Shown: positions 54,333 to 64,000 of the stretch, in pieces | Layout of the letters: the number at the start of each line of letters is the position of its first letter | Numbering within the stretch: the stretch's first letter is position 1 | DNA from: Shinisaurus crocodilurus | Taxonomy: Eukaryota > Chordata > Lepidosauria > Squamata > Shinisauridae | Assembly (NCBI GenBank): GCA_021292165.1 | Contig: JAHFWL010000286.1 | Span: 1-64,000, forward strand | Reading direction: 5' to 3' | Length of the DNA: 64,000 nucleotides | The notes under the pieces: generated by a model | Told to the model about the DNA's origin: nothing | What the model saw: only the letters and a program-made list of their open reading frames with translations | Database searches by the model: none | Program-made: the position numbers and the translations under genes

Positions 54333-54629
54333 TTATGGTTTCTTGTGTTTGCTTAGAGGTCAAATTAAATTTCTCTGTGCATTTCCAATAGGGATGTGGC
54401 CCATGATTTAAATGTACCTTTTGCTCCGTGTGTGTGTGTGTGTGTTTGACATATGATAACTAGGCTTTCTTGCATTGTGTTATGTTTGGCAGGTTGTTTC
54501 AATATACCATTCAAGGAGGCGGTATTTTTTCACTGACACATGCTATTTTATACAGCTATTCTCTCAGTGAGAATTGTGCATTGCCTGGGAGATTTCTGGG
54601 AGGCAACTGATAAAAGGTCTTATTTCAAA

Positions 54630-55235
54630 AGCATTTACATTCTCTGTTGAATTTTCATAACAATAGCCAAGCATTTAAATAAAATGTTCAAAGCCACTCT
54701 GCAGATGCTGTGGGAGCCGGTCGGAATGTGCCACAGCACCGAACTCACTGTTCAGCAATTCAGCAGGTGTGCTCCTTATCTTTTTTTGAATTTTGGAACT
54801 ATGGCTTAGCCATATGGACTTTACATATGGATCAGGTACTTTTGTTGACAGTTTGCTTTTGTTGTCTCAGATGTTTCCTCCAGTTACTGAACATGTCTAG
54901 CTAGACTTCCCCTGCTACCATTATGCAATGACAATGTAAAATTTAAAGGATTGTGTGAATCAATGTTGTTTGCTGTGGAGAAAGGGAAATTACAAGATCT
55001 TTCCCTGCTGCTGCCCTTCCCCAATTAATCTAAACATGCCAGAAGAATGTTCAACAGAGCATTTACATTCTCTGTTGAATTTTCATAACAATAGCCAAGC
55101 ATTTAAATAAAATGTTCAAAGCCACTCTGCAGATGCTGTGGGAGCCGGTCGGAATGTGCCACAGCACCGAACTCACTGTTCAGCAAGATCTTTCCCTGCT
55201 GCTGCCCTTCCCCAATTAATCTAAACATGCCAGAA
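54630..55235. repeat. Duplication: A-X-B then A'-B' with X missing
   Basis: A 54630-54758 is identical to A' 55058-55186 (129 bp). B 54993-55044 is identical to B' 55184-55235 (52 bp). X (54759-54992) is absent from the second unit. A' and B' share the three bases caa at their junction. A 13-base filler, gaatgttcaacag, lies between B and A'. Confidence 0.9.
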
Positions 55236-55369
55236 AGAAGCAGAGGAGGAACCATGTATAGTCTTTTTAATGTTGGAGCTTGATATTCTGTGAACCTTTA
55301 ACACAGGGATGGCCAGCCTCTGTATGTAAAGGACATGGCATTCTTCAGGCAGTGGTCTGGTGGCCAGGA

Positions 55370-55401
<32 letters not shown>

Positions 55402-55759
55402 TCACATGGTCGATCAGGCCTTATACTTCAATTGGCAGTAAAGACTTCACAGTTATGATGTATGTACACTTGGACATAGGGCCTATGGCCTGGATACCCT
55501 GGTTTTGCCTGGACTGTAGCCATGCTGCCTATTGAACGCTTGGGCCATTAGCTGTCCTAGATTCAAAGCAAAAAGTAAGTTGTAGAACATAAATATGTAT
55601 CCAAATGGCAGACTATTGCCAGCACCAATCATTTAGTGGGAAACAAGCCCACTTGCATCTTCCATTCCTTTACCCAATGAAGGAGGTCACAGCTAGGATT
55701 AGCATGTAAGGAACATAGTCATACCCTGATTTGAATGTGAGCCAGGACATGGTCTAGGG
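55236..55759. other. Unassigned; (GT)n at 55371-55400
   Basis: One GT microsatellite; the rest unrecognised. Confidence 0.5.
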
Positions 55760-55839
55760 CAGGGGTCCTCAAACTACGGCCAACGGGACACATACGGCCC
55801 GCTGTGTGTTTTCATCCGGCCTGATCTGATGCTCCTTCT

Positions 55840-56175
55840 TGCGGGGGAAGGAAGGGGAGGAGGCCCCGCCACCCTGCGTCAACTGCGGGGGAAGGGGAGG
55901 AGTGGTGGCTGAGCCTGCCACCCTGCGTCTCCTGTGGGGGGGAGAAGGGGAGCAGTGGTGGCTGAGCTGGCAGCGGGGTGCGGGCCGCCTGCCCGCCTCC
56001 CTGCGTCTCCTGCGGGGTAAGGTGAGGCTGAGCCGGCGGCGGGGCGTGGGCTGCCCACCTCCATGCGTCTCCTGCAGGGGTAAGGGGAGGAGGGGCAGCT
56101 GAACCGGCGGCAGGACGCAGGCCACCCGCTCGCCGCCCTGCATCTCCTGCTGGGGGGGGAGGAGTGGCGGCTGAG
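55840..56175. repeat. GC-rich minisatellite, five variable units
   Basis: The motif ccctgcgtctcctgcgggg recurs at about 55873, 55922, 56001, 56062 and 56138, separated by gagtggtggctgag and ggcagcggggtgcgggcc blocks of variable length. Spacing 49-79 bp. It produces long Pro/Ala/Arg-rich frames on both strands that I do not regard as genes. Confidence 0.75.
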
Positions 56176-56569
56176 AATTGCAGAAATCCAGAATTGCAGA
56201 CAGTTCCCTCTGCTTTCATTTTGCTCCGCTCCTCACGATTTCCTTTCTGCTTTGTACTTGAGAGACAGCAGATTTTCCTCTGCTGGCCTGTGCTGTGGCT
56301 GCATAGATCCAAACCACGATTAATCCATCACCGGCAGCAGGCAGGCAGCTTTTAATATTTTGTGGAAGGGCTATTAAGATACCATAATCTGAGGATCATT
56401 CAGAAATGTTGCGTGAGAGTTGGACAATGGTGATGGCAACAACAACAGCTACCTTTTGTCTTGTTTAATGCAATCTAAAATTCTAAGCCCAAAACAAGGC
56501 CCTTTAAAATGATGATCCAACTATAATGCATGATCCCCCTTGTCCACATTTTAGCGCACATATAAACGA

Positions 56570-56870
56570 TTAATCCAGGAATATCCACTCCGAAGTAAAC
56601 GTCTATTCAGGGGAATGTCTACTCAGAAGTAAAATCCCATTGAATTCAATGGGATCAGCTCCCAGGTAAGTGCATATAGGTTTGCAACCTAAGGGAACAT
56701 GTACCAGGCAGTGGGCCCCACTGAATTCAGGGGATGTTACTTCTGAGTAAACAACATGCATAGGTTTCAGCTGTAAGGTTGCAATCGTATGCACACTTTC
56801 CTGGGAGTCAGCTCCATGAGCAGAGCAAGGCGTGCTTCTGAGTAACCATGCACAGAATTGGGCTGGTGGA
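56570..56870. repeat. Squamate aattcaatggga dispersed repeats, three in a row
   Basis: actcagaagtaaaatcccat plus tgaattcaatgggatcagct, then gaattcaggggatgttactt with ctgagtaaa, then gcaatcgtatgcacactttc with ctgggagtcagctcc. Family of 32498; arranged as successive partial copies. Confidence 0.6.
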
Positions 56871-57302
56871 ATCACTATGCAAAGATTTCATATTGAAATA
56901 ATGTATTTTTTCAACCCAAGAGCACTGCTGCGACATCAGCGCTTGCACTAAACAGCACTAGGTAATCAGTATCCTATTCCATGCCATTTTTCTATGGCCT
57001 GTTTGGGCAATGGGATTTATCAATCATGTTTCTTAGGCATCATTCTCACTGCAGCGGTAAGCCTGGCTATTAGCCAAAAGCAGGCCCATACTTCCCATTG
57101 AAATACTAATAAGCTTATGTTGATTAAGATTGTTCTTCATTTAAAATATTGTATTGTTTTTTCCTGTTTTTTTGCACTACAAATAAGATATGTGCAGTGT
57201 GCAAATCAAGCCTTTTTATACCTTTTTAAAATTTAATGTATTTCAATTTTAGACAGCAAATTAATTTATAATTAATTTATAATAACTTTCCATTTAATCA
57301 AG

Positions 57303-57342
57303 TAAAAAAAAAAAAGGACCCGGGTCCTTTTTTTATACTTGA
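57303..57342. repeat. Palindrome around CCCGGG
   Basis: aaaaaaggacccgggtcctt with flanking A and T runs (57308-57336) and agta/tact outside forms an almost perfect palindrome of about 34-40 bases with no loop. Confidence 0.8.
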
Positions 57343-57440
57343 TCCATTCGTTCATATTTTTTTCAAACTATAGTCCACCCCCCCCAACAGTCTGAGGGAC
57401 AATGAACTGGCCCACTGTTTAAAAAGTTTGAGGACCCCTG

Positions 57441-58339
57441 AACTAGAATAAGGCAACCTACTCAGGGGTAGCCAGAGTATTATATTCAAAATGCAAATAT
57501 AGATAAAATGAAATGTGGACTATCTCTAACAATACATTTGTCATTTCTTTATGAGTGAATCAGTTCCTGATTAGAGTTTAATAAGGTAATTGGGAATGAG
57601 CTTAGGTATTTCCCTTTCTAGAACCTACAAAAGCAAATTGATGAGAATACAGGTCTTTGCCATGCGTGACTACACTATCATCAATTCTTAGAGCTTAAAT
57701 TCTAAACAAGAGAGACAAGAATGCCAAGTTTAGAAAACACATTCACAAAGAAAAAAAGGTGGAAGGTTGCCCATTATGAGCTTTTAAGAAACTAACAATC
57801 CCACTAAACGCAGTACTAGAGCCCACTATGCAATCTCTTGTTATATATGCCAGAGGATATCAAATGAATAATTTCTGCCAAGTAACATCTCTAGTTAAAC
57901 ACTGAAAATTATCTTGTTTAAGGATTGAAATATAATTCCCTCTAATAGCAAATTTAGGTGCTAAGTGCCAACAAGATTGGAGCCAAAACAAGGCCACAGA
58001 TAAACTTGAGGGACATAGGATGCGCGGGGGAACTCTGAGGTTTGCAGAAGTACAAAAAACAAAAACAAAACCTTTAAAAAACAAACCTCAGGAGGTTAAA
58101 GAACCAAAAACCTCAAACAGCCCAATGAAGACTGAGCATGTTGTGTGTCAATTGAAAAATAAAACTGGAAATGGAGGTGGGATGGAATGTCCTGCTTGGA
58201 AGGACAAATTAGTGCCCTTTAGCACTGCTGAGGCGTTGCTTTTCTGCCTCAGTCATTTGGAAGCAGAATTAAAATGGTGCTTAATATAGTGCTATATTCC
58301 CCACCCCACTGGGCATGATCTTGCTATATGTTTATTCAA
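57441..58339. other. No recognisable feature
   Basis: About 900 bp of unassigned sequence; short A-rich patches only. Confidence 0.4.
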
Positions 58340-58437
58340 AATGCCCTGCTTCTAGTGTCCTACTTTAAAGAGGAGATTGCTGTATTTGAAGAGCTGTCAG
58401 AAGACAGTTCTCATGCCCAGTCCAGGTACTATTTAAA

Positions 58438-58482
<45 letters not shown>
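58438..58482. repeat. (GAT)n microsatellite
   Basis: Fifteen GAT units. Confidence 0.95.
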
Positions 58483-58544
58483 ATCATGATCATGACAACG
58501 ACTATAAGAAGATACAGCAGGGATCTTGACATTTCCCATTAACA

Positions 58545-58891
58545 CAGTGCTTCTCAAATAGTGGGGCGGGCCCCCCAGGGGGGGCGCGAGGCTCCATAAA
58601 GGGGGGCTCGTTTGACCTCAGTTAAAAGTTTTTTTTAATATTGTGTTCCTTTAAATCCTGTGCTCCTTTAAATCTTTTCTGCTACAGTTAATAAAGCTAT
58701 TCTTTGTTGTAAATTGATCCACATTTCTTTCTTTTTTTATTCTCTTAGACGTTAATAAGGATACAGTGTTATGCAGAGGTGTACTTATAACAATTTTATA
58801 GACAAATGATACTATTTACAGTCGCGCGGGGGGCGCGAAATGTTTTCTTCTTCCTAGGGGGGGCATGACAGAAAATAATTGAGAAGCACTG
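58545..58891. mobile_element. hAT non-autonomous element, perfect 8-bp target duplication
   Basis: Left CAGTGCTTCTCAAATAGTG, right ...AATTGAGAAGCACTG. Flanked exactly by cattaaca at 58537-58544 and 58892-58899. Subterminal ggggggcgcgaggc against cgcggggggcgcg. 347 bp. The inner sequence is A+T-rich with no coding capacity. Confidence 0.9.
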
Positions 58892-59149
58892 CATTAACAG
58901 CATGTGGGCAGCAGACTGACCAGGCAGACTGACCAGGCATGTAAGTTAACTGATCACAGTCTTCCCCACTATGATGAGCTATATTGCATTGTTATTTAAA
59001 ATTGTAGTAAATATTTTAAAATTTGTGTCCATACATATAAATCAGGATATTCCAACTTTATGCAAATCTGTGTCCTCTTTTTGTCCTCTTTCTTCGTGTT
59101 ACGTGTCCTCTTTTTTGGCAATGCTTAAGTGGCTACCCTAATCCTGTTA

Positions 59150-59620
59150 CAGCAAGTGTCCTGTTTCTCCCTGCCATTTCCCCTTTTGTTTAGTAACTTC
59201 CTCCTTCCTCCCCTGGTTTCTGCCCCTGTAATTAGTTGCTTCCTGTTCATTCTCATGGCCATGTGATTTCTAAATTGCCTTTTAGTTAGTCGGTTCTTGT
59301 GCTTCTGGGGCGCTTTAATTACTGATTTCCCTGTTGCATCCAGAACAATTACTCATTGATTTACTTTAAAGTTTATGAACATAGTTTTGTAATTGTGCTC
59401 ACAAAAAAATGAATGAGCAATTGCTCTGGCCACAACAAGGAAATCAGTAATGACCACCCCACTGGTACCAGAACATGAACTGATTAATTAAGTGCAAATT
59501 CACAAATACTATATGGCTATGAGAATGACCAGGAAGAAACTAATTACAGGAGCAAAAGCAACTTTACAAGAAAGGAACAAGGTGAAAGCTGCTAATTAAA
59601 GGGATAGTAGGCCAGAAAAA
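59150..59620. mobile_element. Fold-back element, arms of about 200 bp
   Basis: The left arm (about 59160-59370: cccctgtaattagttgcttc, ctgttcattctcatggccat, attactgatttccctgttgc) is the imperfect complement of the right arm (about 59398-59610: gcaattgctctggccacaac, aaggaaatcagtaatgacca, gagaatgaccaggaagaaac). The centre is near 59385. No family recognised. Confidence 0.75.
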
Positions 59621-59680
59621 CATCAACAGAGCTTTGCCCGTCCACACTGAGCATACTGGCACTGCAATTATAGTTTAAAA

Positions 59681-59700
59681 CAAACAAACAAACAAACAAA
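59681..59700. repeat. (CAAA)n microsatellite
   Basis: Five units. Confidence 0.9.
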
Positions 59701-59864
59701 AATTGCAAGTCAGGAGAAGAGATCGGAGTTGAACATGAAAGTATTAGAATGAGGCAGTTTGGCAGTGACATTATCTGAATTCCAATTAAAAATTATGTGG
59801 ATGAATGATGTACATTCCAAAGAAAACAGCTAGTGTGAAGCATCCAAGAAAGTCTATATTAATC

Positions 59865-59960
59865 CTACATGTGCAACACAATACCCACTTACATGGGAGT
59901 TCTTCTCATGCCCTTGCTCACGCTCCCTGAGTTCATCAAGTTTCTGTCTGAGTAGACATA
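59865..59960. repeat. Squamate dispersed repeat fragment
   Basis: gcaacacaatacccacttac then atgggagtt and ctgagtagacatatat are a diverged piece of the 32498 family. Confidence 0.4.
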
Positions 59961-59990
59961 TATATGGTGTTGAGCTATAAAATTCTTTTT

Positions 59991-60575
59991 TTCTACATTT
60001 GTACCCTATCTTTCCTTAAAAAACACACACACGAAGGGCAGAATATGTAGAGCGAATTGCCTCTTATCATGACAAAAATGTCATGAAATAGATGCTAGGG
60101 GTGGGGTACATCAGGACCATGGTCGTCCAAATCTAGCCATTCAGGGGTCCTAATCTAGCCCGCTGGGTTTCCCCAGAGGGCCATGCCCCCTTTCCTGGTT
60201 ATCCCACCTTTTCCCTGACTGTCAATCATTGGGTGGTTTTCCAGCTTTTGCATGTTTCCCCCTAATTATAAAAGATTGAAATGCCTCTCCAAAGGTTTGT
60301 TAATGACAGTAAGGGCTTTCAGCTAAAATATGCTGATATTTTTTGGGGGTATTTTGGCTCTGTACCTTTTGCCTTTGGCCCTGCCTGCCACTGGAATGCA
60401 GCCCACAAGAGCTTTCCCCGAAACTGAATTTGGCTCTTGGGCTGAGAGAGGTTCCCCACCCCTGGATTGGGCTGGGAGACAATGATTAATGAAAGGATGT
60501 AATGTCTAAGTGGGGATTCAAACTCATTTCTCCAAGGGGCAAGTCAAAAATACTACCCACTGTGCCACAGCGGTT
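59991..60575 (-). mobile_element. SINE-B, old copy, split by M5 MITE
   Basis: Antisense SINE-B: tttgtaccctatctttcctt and agaatatgtagagcgaattg on the left, taagtggggattcaaactca and ctacccactgtgccac (tRNA-like head) on the right. The M5 element 60097-60464 interrupts it at the caaccctgtgaggta position. Confidence 0.6.
60097..60464. mobile_element. hAT-like MITE, family M5, nested in SINE-B
   Basis: Left taggggtggggtacatcagg, right gagaggttccccacccctg. Interior ccagcttttgcatgtttccc, gaaatgcctctccaaaggtt and gccactggaatgcagcccac match 21260-21530. About 368 bp. Confidence 0.75.
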
Positions 60576-61835
60576 CTCATCTGTGGTCATGCACGTACAT
60601 AATCAAATAGCATAGATGTGACCCCGTGCTTCTCATTCACTGGAAATTGTTGGGAAACAATTTAGTTTCTGCAAAATTTGGTTACAAAATATAGTAGCTG
60701 AAATGGTGTATTTTTGTCACTGCAAAAAATGTTGCAGATAACTTACAACAAGATATTTTATAGGTCAATGGATTCAGAAATGAACATACTTGCACCTGGT
60801 ATGGTGATGTTCAAGCACTTTTTAAGCAAAACATTGTTGGCAAATGATAACCTGTAAAATTCCTTCATTATTCTCAACTTCACAAGTATGTTTGTAAGGT
60901 TGACACCGTCTGGTTCACATGCCATCAAGTCTACAATGCACAAAATCCAACTCCTCCATTCTCACTTCTGCATTTTTAGCAAGGTTATTAATGTAAGTAA
61001 CACCAGCCTTTCAAGCTGTAGCTCTGAAAATCACAGTCTAATGCGGCTGCTTCTGTACCAGGCAAATTAGCAGAAACTAGTCAAGGCAGGCAGATCATGT
61101 ATAGGGTAGTGATTGCTTTGTTGATGAAAAAAAATACTGGATATTGTGGAGGAAATCAATCGGGCAGGAGTGGATTAGGTAATAATGTGTAGCTGAATAT
61201 CCAGAAAGGTCCCTCACCAAAAGATTCTTTAAAGAAAGTATCTAAAGAATTTGCCCATGCATGCCAGTAATCGCTGCAATATAAAGTGAAGACATGTACT
61301 GTATGTTTGTGAAACTGCCATGTCACATCAGATGTCTTGGGCAGCTTTGTCATCAGACATCAGGCCCAAATAAACACAATTTCCCATATCTCCTTGGTCC
61401 CATATCCACAGAAGTAGGCTTCTGTCTGTGTTCAGATCTGTAGCTCAGTGAAAAAACTGTCAATGTCTCCCTGGGTCGAAAAGTCCTTCTGGAGCTATTT
61501 AAACCATCTGCCATGTATAACATGTTACAATACAGTTTCGTTGTCATTGTTCAAATAAATATCTTATGGACACAATCTGTCCTTGAATCATGGACCCATG
61601 TCTAAGTATAGATAATCTGTTCAGGGTGAGCAAGGAAGATTGAGTGCAGGACTCTGACTTTCCCTCCTCTCTCTCCCCACCCCATTGCTGCTCACAATCC
61701 CATACTGTACCCCAAAAATTGGTTGGGGATGCAAGTAGGATCCTAGACTGGGCTTTTCTGTGGGCTGTGCATGTAACAACCTGTTACTGCACATGTGTAA
61801 TGGTGGTGCGAAGGAATGAAACTGTTTGCCCATTT
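60576..61835. other. No recognisable feature
   Basis: About 1.26 kb of mostly unique-looking sequence. No exon or repeat family recognised. Confidence 0.4.
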
Positions 61836-62059
61836 TGTTTGTTTTTCGTTATGAAATGGTTGCCTTCTGTTTAGATAGTGGTTATTTTGGAATTAAGAGG
61901 CTGTTTTTATGAGGGAGTTCAAAAGGTCATAAAAGGTACAATGGGTCATCCCAAGAAACTGAAACCTAAGGGGTGGGGAAAACCTAGTCTTTATGCAAGC
62001 CAAGAACTTAGCAAAATTCTACTGCCCTTCAGATTGGCTAAGAGGTTTGGAGGGAGACT

Positions 62060-62110
62060 TGGAACAGTGTATATAAATGAAGCTGGCAAGCAGTCAGGCA
62101 GGTGGTTCAA
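62060..62110 (+). promoter_or_regulatory. Candidate TATA box and start region
   Basis: TATATAAAT at 62070-62078 in gtgtatataaatgaag is a textbook TATA element; a start would be expected near 62100. The sequence after it is purine-rich and free of known repeats. It could be a host promoter, a decayed LTR promoter or chance. No donor site or polyadenylation signal was found to support either. Confidence 0.2.
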
Positions 62111-62345
62111 GCATCAGCAATCACAAGAAAGAAGCCAGGAGAGAGTGTTGCAGAAGACCCAGACTTCAGTGGCAAAAGAAACTGTCCTGAAAACAAGAAG
62201 CTGGAGGCTGTGCTGCTAAAAGACTATGATGAACTGAGAGAAATTGCTTTATTACTAGGTCTTGGCTTAAGCAAGGAAACTGTCTCTAGACACATTTTAA
62301 ATGGATGCATTTTTCTACATATTTTCATGTTTTCTACCTAGAAAT

Positions 62346-62925
62346 ATCACAATTACTGCTTAATTGTTGCTTTTCAAAATGTTTAGTAAAAACTAACTGG
62401 GGGTGGGGGTTAACCTTGATCTGATACCTTGATTTTCACCCCAGGGCTAATCGCCTTCCCGCTCTACCTGATACAATGTGTTGGCTGGCTCAGTAAGGAA
62501 GTCCATAGGAAACACCAAGGTTACAGACAATAAAGGGCTGTTTTGGTGGAGGCAGCCAGGAAAAAAATAAATATGTTCACTTGGTGGCAGTGGATAAAAT
62601 CATAGGTGGGAAACAGCAAATAGAGGGTATAGAAAATGAATGAATAAATAAATAAATAAATAAGTTAACTGGTTTGCTCCCCTCCTTTCCCTGTCATGGT
62701 GAGGGGATACAGCACCTACCATGACAAATGGATTTAGGGCATGCATCAGTAGAAGCAGCTTGCAAACTCAGCTGAAAGTTAATGAGTGGAAAGGCACAGA
62801 GTTGCCACTGACATTTATGTCTCAAACAAAATTCAAAGTTTGGGGTTCCTCTTCAGGGGAAGTCTTGGAGGAATCTTGTGGGAAGCTACAACATTTTTAA
62901 TAAGACTAACAATATTTCTCTAGAG
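62346..62925. other. Unassigned; (AAAT)n at 62644-62663
   Basis: One short microsatellite; otherwise not recognised. Confidence 0.45.
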
Positions 62926-63005
62926 CAGGGCTCTCCAAGCTTGGGTCCCCAGATGTTGCCGGCCTACAGCTCCCAGCATACCCAGCCAGCATGGCTAATG
63001 GCAAG
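62926..63005. mobile_element. Half of a palindromic hAT MITE
   Basis: cagggctctccaagcttggg then tccccagatgttgccggcct and cagcatacccagccagcatg equals one arm and the centre of the 35499 element (about 80 of 136 bp). The other arm is missing. Confidence 0.7.
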
Positions 63006-63059
63006 TTTGTGCATATCCCTGAGTCATCACCAAATTTTACCTAAAGTGTACCTATTTTA

Positions 63060-63378
63060 TGTAAACTCCCGGGTAGATCCAAAGATTATTACATATTACT
63101 GCTACTTTCTGACAGGGTCCCCCATATTACTAATAAAGTGGCCAAATTCTGTGCAGCTGCCATAGCTTGCCGCACTTCCTTGTTAACACAGTGATCTTTA
63201 TCCTGCTTATGGTTTTTTTTTGCTATAAAAATCTTGATATACATTTTATACACTTTGGGATGTATTGTTGATGTAATGGTGTTATGTACATTATATGTTC
63301 TGTTTTGTCTGATACTGTTTTATTATTGGGTGGGTGCTGGTCGTTGACTGTAATAAATATATTCATTCATTCAAAGCA
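63060..63378 (+). mobile_element. LINE 3' end with (ATTC)n tail
   Basis: A frame near 63115-63170 reads PHITNKVAKFCAAAIACR then a stop region, typical of a LINE ORF2 C-terminus, followed by an A+T-rich 3' UTR, ggtcgttgactgtaataaat and an attcattcattc tail. Clade not assigned. Confidence 0.4.
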
Positions 63379-64000
63379 AATAGGTTCCACCTCAGGTGAG
63401 ATCTTTGAGGAGCTTTAAGGGGTGAATGTGTGTGTTGAACATCTCTAGTGAGGCAACAGAAAATTTGAATTAGTCCAAAGGAGTCAAAAGTTAAGTGGAA
63501 AGGTCTTTTGTAGTATTACAAAGCTAGTCAAAGGAAATGAAATGTTAGAAAGCACACAAATCACAGTGAAGAATATTCCATCTACATTCCACAAATCACT
63601 TAAACTAAACCAGACTGATCCTGGGTTACCGAGAAATGCAAAAAGGGACTTCCTAAATTCTGCTGCTCTTGTGACTTCTTACAAAATCTTGTTACAGACT
63701 GCAAAAGTTCACAGCTAGTAGAAACCTATTTCTTACCATTATTTTTAAACTTTACAAAATATGCCTTTACCTTTGTCACTATGTTCTGCAATTTAATTTA
63801 GTCACACAAGGACGTTGTCTCAAACATGTGTTACTAATGCACCAAATCACAAACTTATCACCATATAGCGGAATTTCTTCTTGCCGCACTAAAGCAACAG
63901 ATTGAAGTTTACTAGCTGAAAATATGTTGCTCCATATTCAGTCCATTAAACATTTGCTCGACGTGGCCCCATTTCAACAGTTTGTATTTATGTAGGTGGG
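63379..64000. other. No recognisable feature
   Basis: Unique-looking sequence to the end of the window. Confidence 0.4.

Larger units (their letters stand above)
55760..57440. mobile_element. Long non-autonomous hAT element CAGGGGTCCTCAAACT
   Basis: Left caggggtcctcaaactacgg, right aaaagtttgaggacccctg: 17 inverted bases plus subterminal ggcc blocks. Flanks gtctaggg and aactagaa are compatible with a decayed 8-bp duplication (three of four differences G/A). The 1,681-bp interior holds a GC-rich minisatellite, two squamate repeats and a 57308 palindrome. No transposase frame. Confidence 0.75.
58340..59140. mobile_element. TAGGGTGGCCA element (family M6) with nested hAT
   Basis: Right end aagtggctaccct(a). 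Left part tgtcctactttaaagaggag, then tgtatttgaagagctgtcag matches 46860-46920. The 347-bp hAT element at 58545 is nested, and (GAT)n sits at 58438-58482. Left terminus uncertain. Confidence 0.5.

Noticed and set aside
55812..56312. Minus-strand frames up to 166 codons with Pro/Ala/Arg repeats
   Set aside because: They follow the minisatellite units in the 55760 hAT element; repetitive composition explains the open frame.
61878..62341. Overlapping plus-strand frames of 79-113 codons, Lys-rich
   Set aside because: No recognisable domain, and no splice or polyadenylation signals to support an exon; kept only as context for the TATA box.

Overview
The window looks like non-coding DNA from a squamate reptile, more likely a lizard. 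This rests on repeat content: L2 and CR1 LINE fragments, two tRNA-derived SINE families of squamate type, and dense short hAT-like DNA transposons. I found no intact protein-coding gene, no rRNA, no genuine tRNA and no CRISPR array. Reading frames that look like protein are decayed retrotransposon ORFs, low-complexity GC-rich sequence or chance. Family names and boundaries are from reading alone; no database was searched.

Layout. 1-8.4 kb: CR1 pieces, SINE-B, a palindromic hAT MITE and an antisense L2 lying inside remains of another LINE. 8.4-12.4 kb: two 5'-truncated copies of one LINE family whose ORF2 ends in a C2H2 finger; the second copy is broken by one CGA-to-TGA change. 12.4-25 kb: many short elements with TAGGGATG-like ends, a three-level nest with matching target duplications at 21.2-21.8 kb, and L2 tails. 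25-31 kb: a solo LTR with a perfect 5-bp target duplication (26.9-27.5 kb) and the only plausible host-gene feature, a CCAAT/TATA-like promoter followed by a putative non-coding first exon with a consensus splice donor (30.4-30.8 kb). 31-44 kb: sparse sequence with MITEs, a locally templated chimeric insertion near 34.8 kb, a SINE-B split by an 840-bp insert and an L2 3' end. 44.6-45.2 kb: a very GC-rich hAT element with a perfect 8-bp target duplication. 46-64 kb: more MITEs, a 174-bp inverted repeat with 98.9% identical arms (51.3-51.9 kb), a microhomology-linked duplication (54.6-55.2 kb), a 1.7-kb hAT element carrying a GC-rich minisatellite, and a fold-back element at 59.2-59.6 kb.

No pathway or operon can be described. 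If the 30.4-30.8 kb exon is real, the sequence to its right is probably the first intron of a plus-strand gene I cannot name. The most unusual signals are structural: the young inverted repeat, the template-switch insertion, the microhomology rearrangement and a CpG-rich transposon that could act as a regulatory island. Family labels (SINE-A, SINE-B, M1 and so on) are mine.
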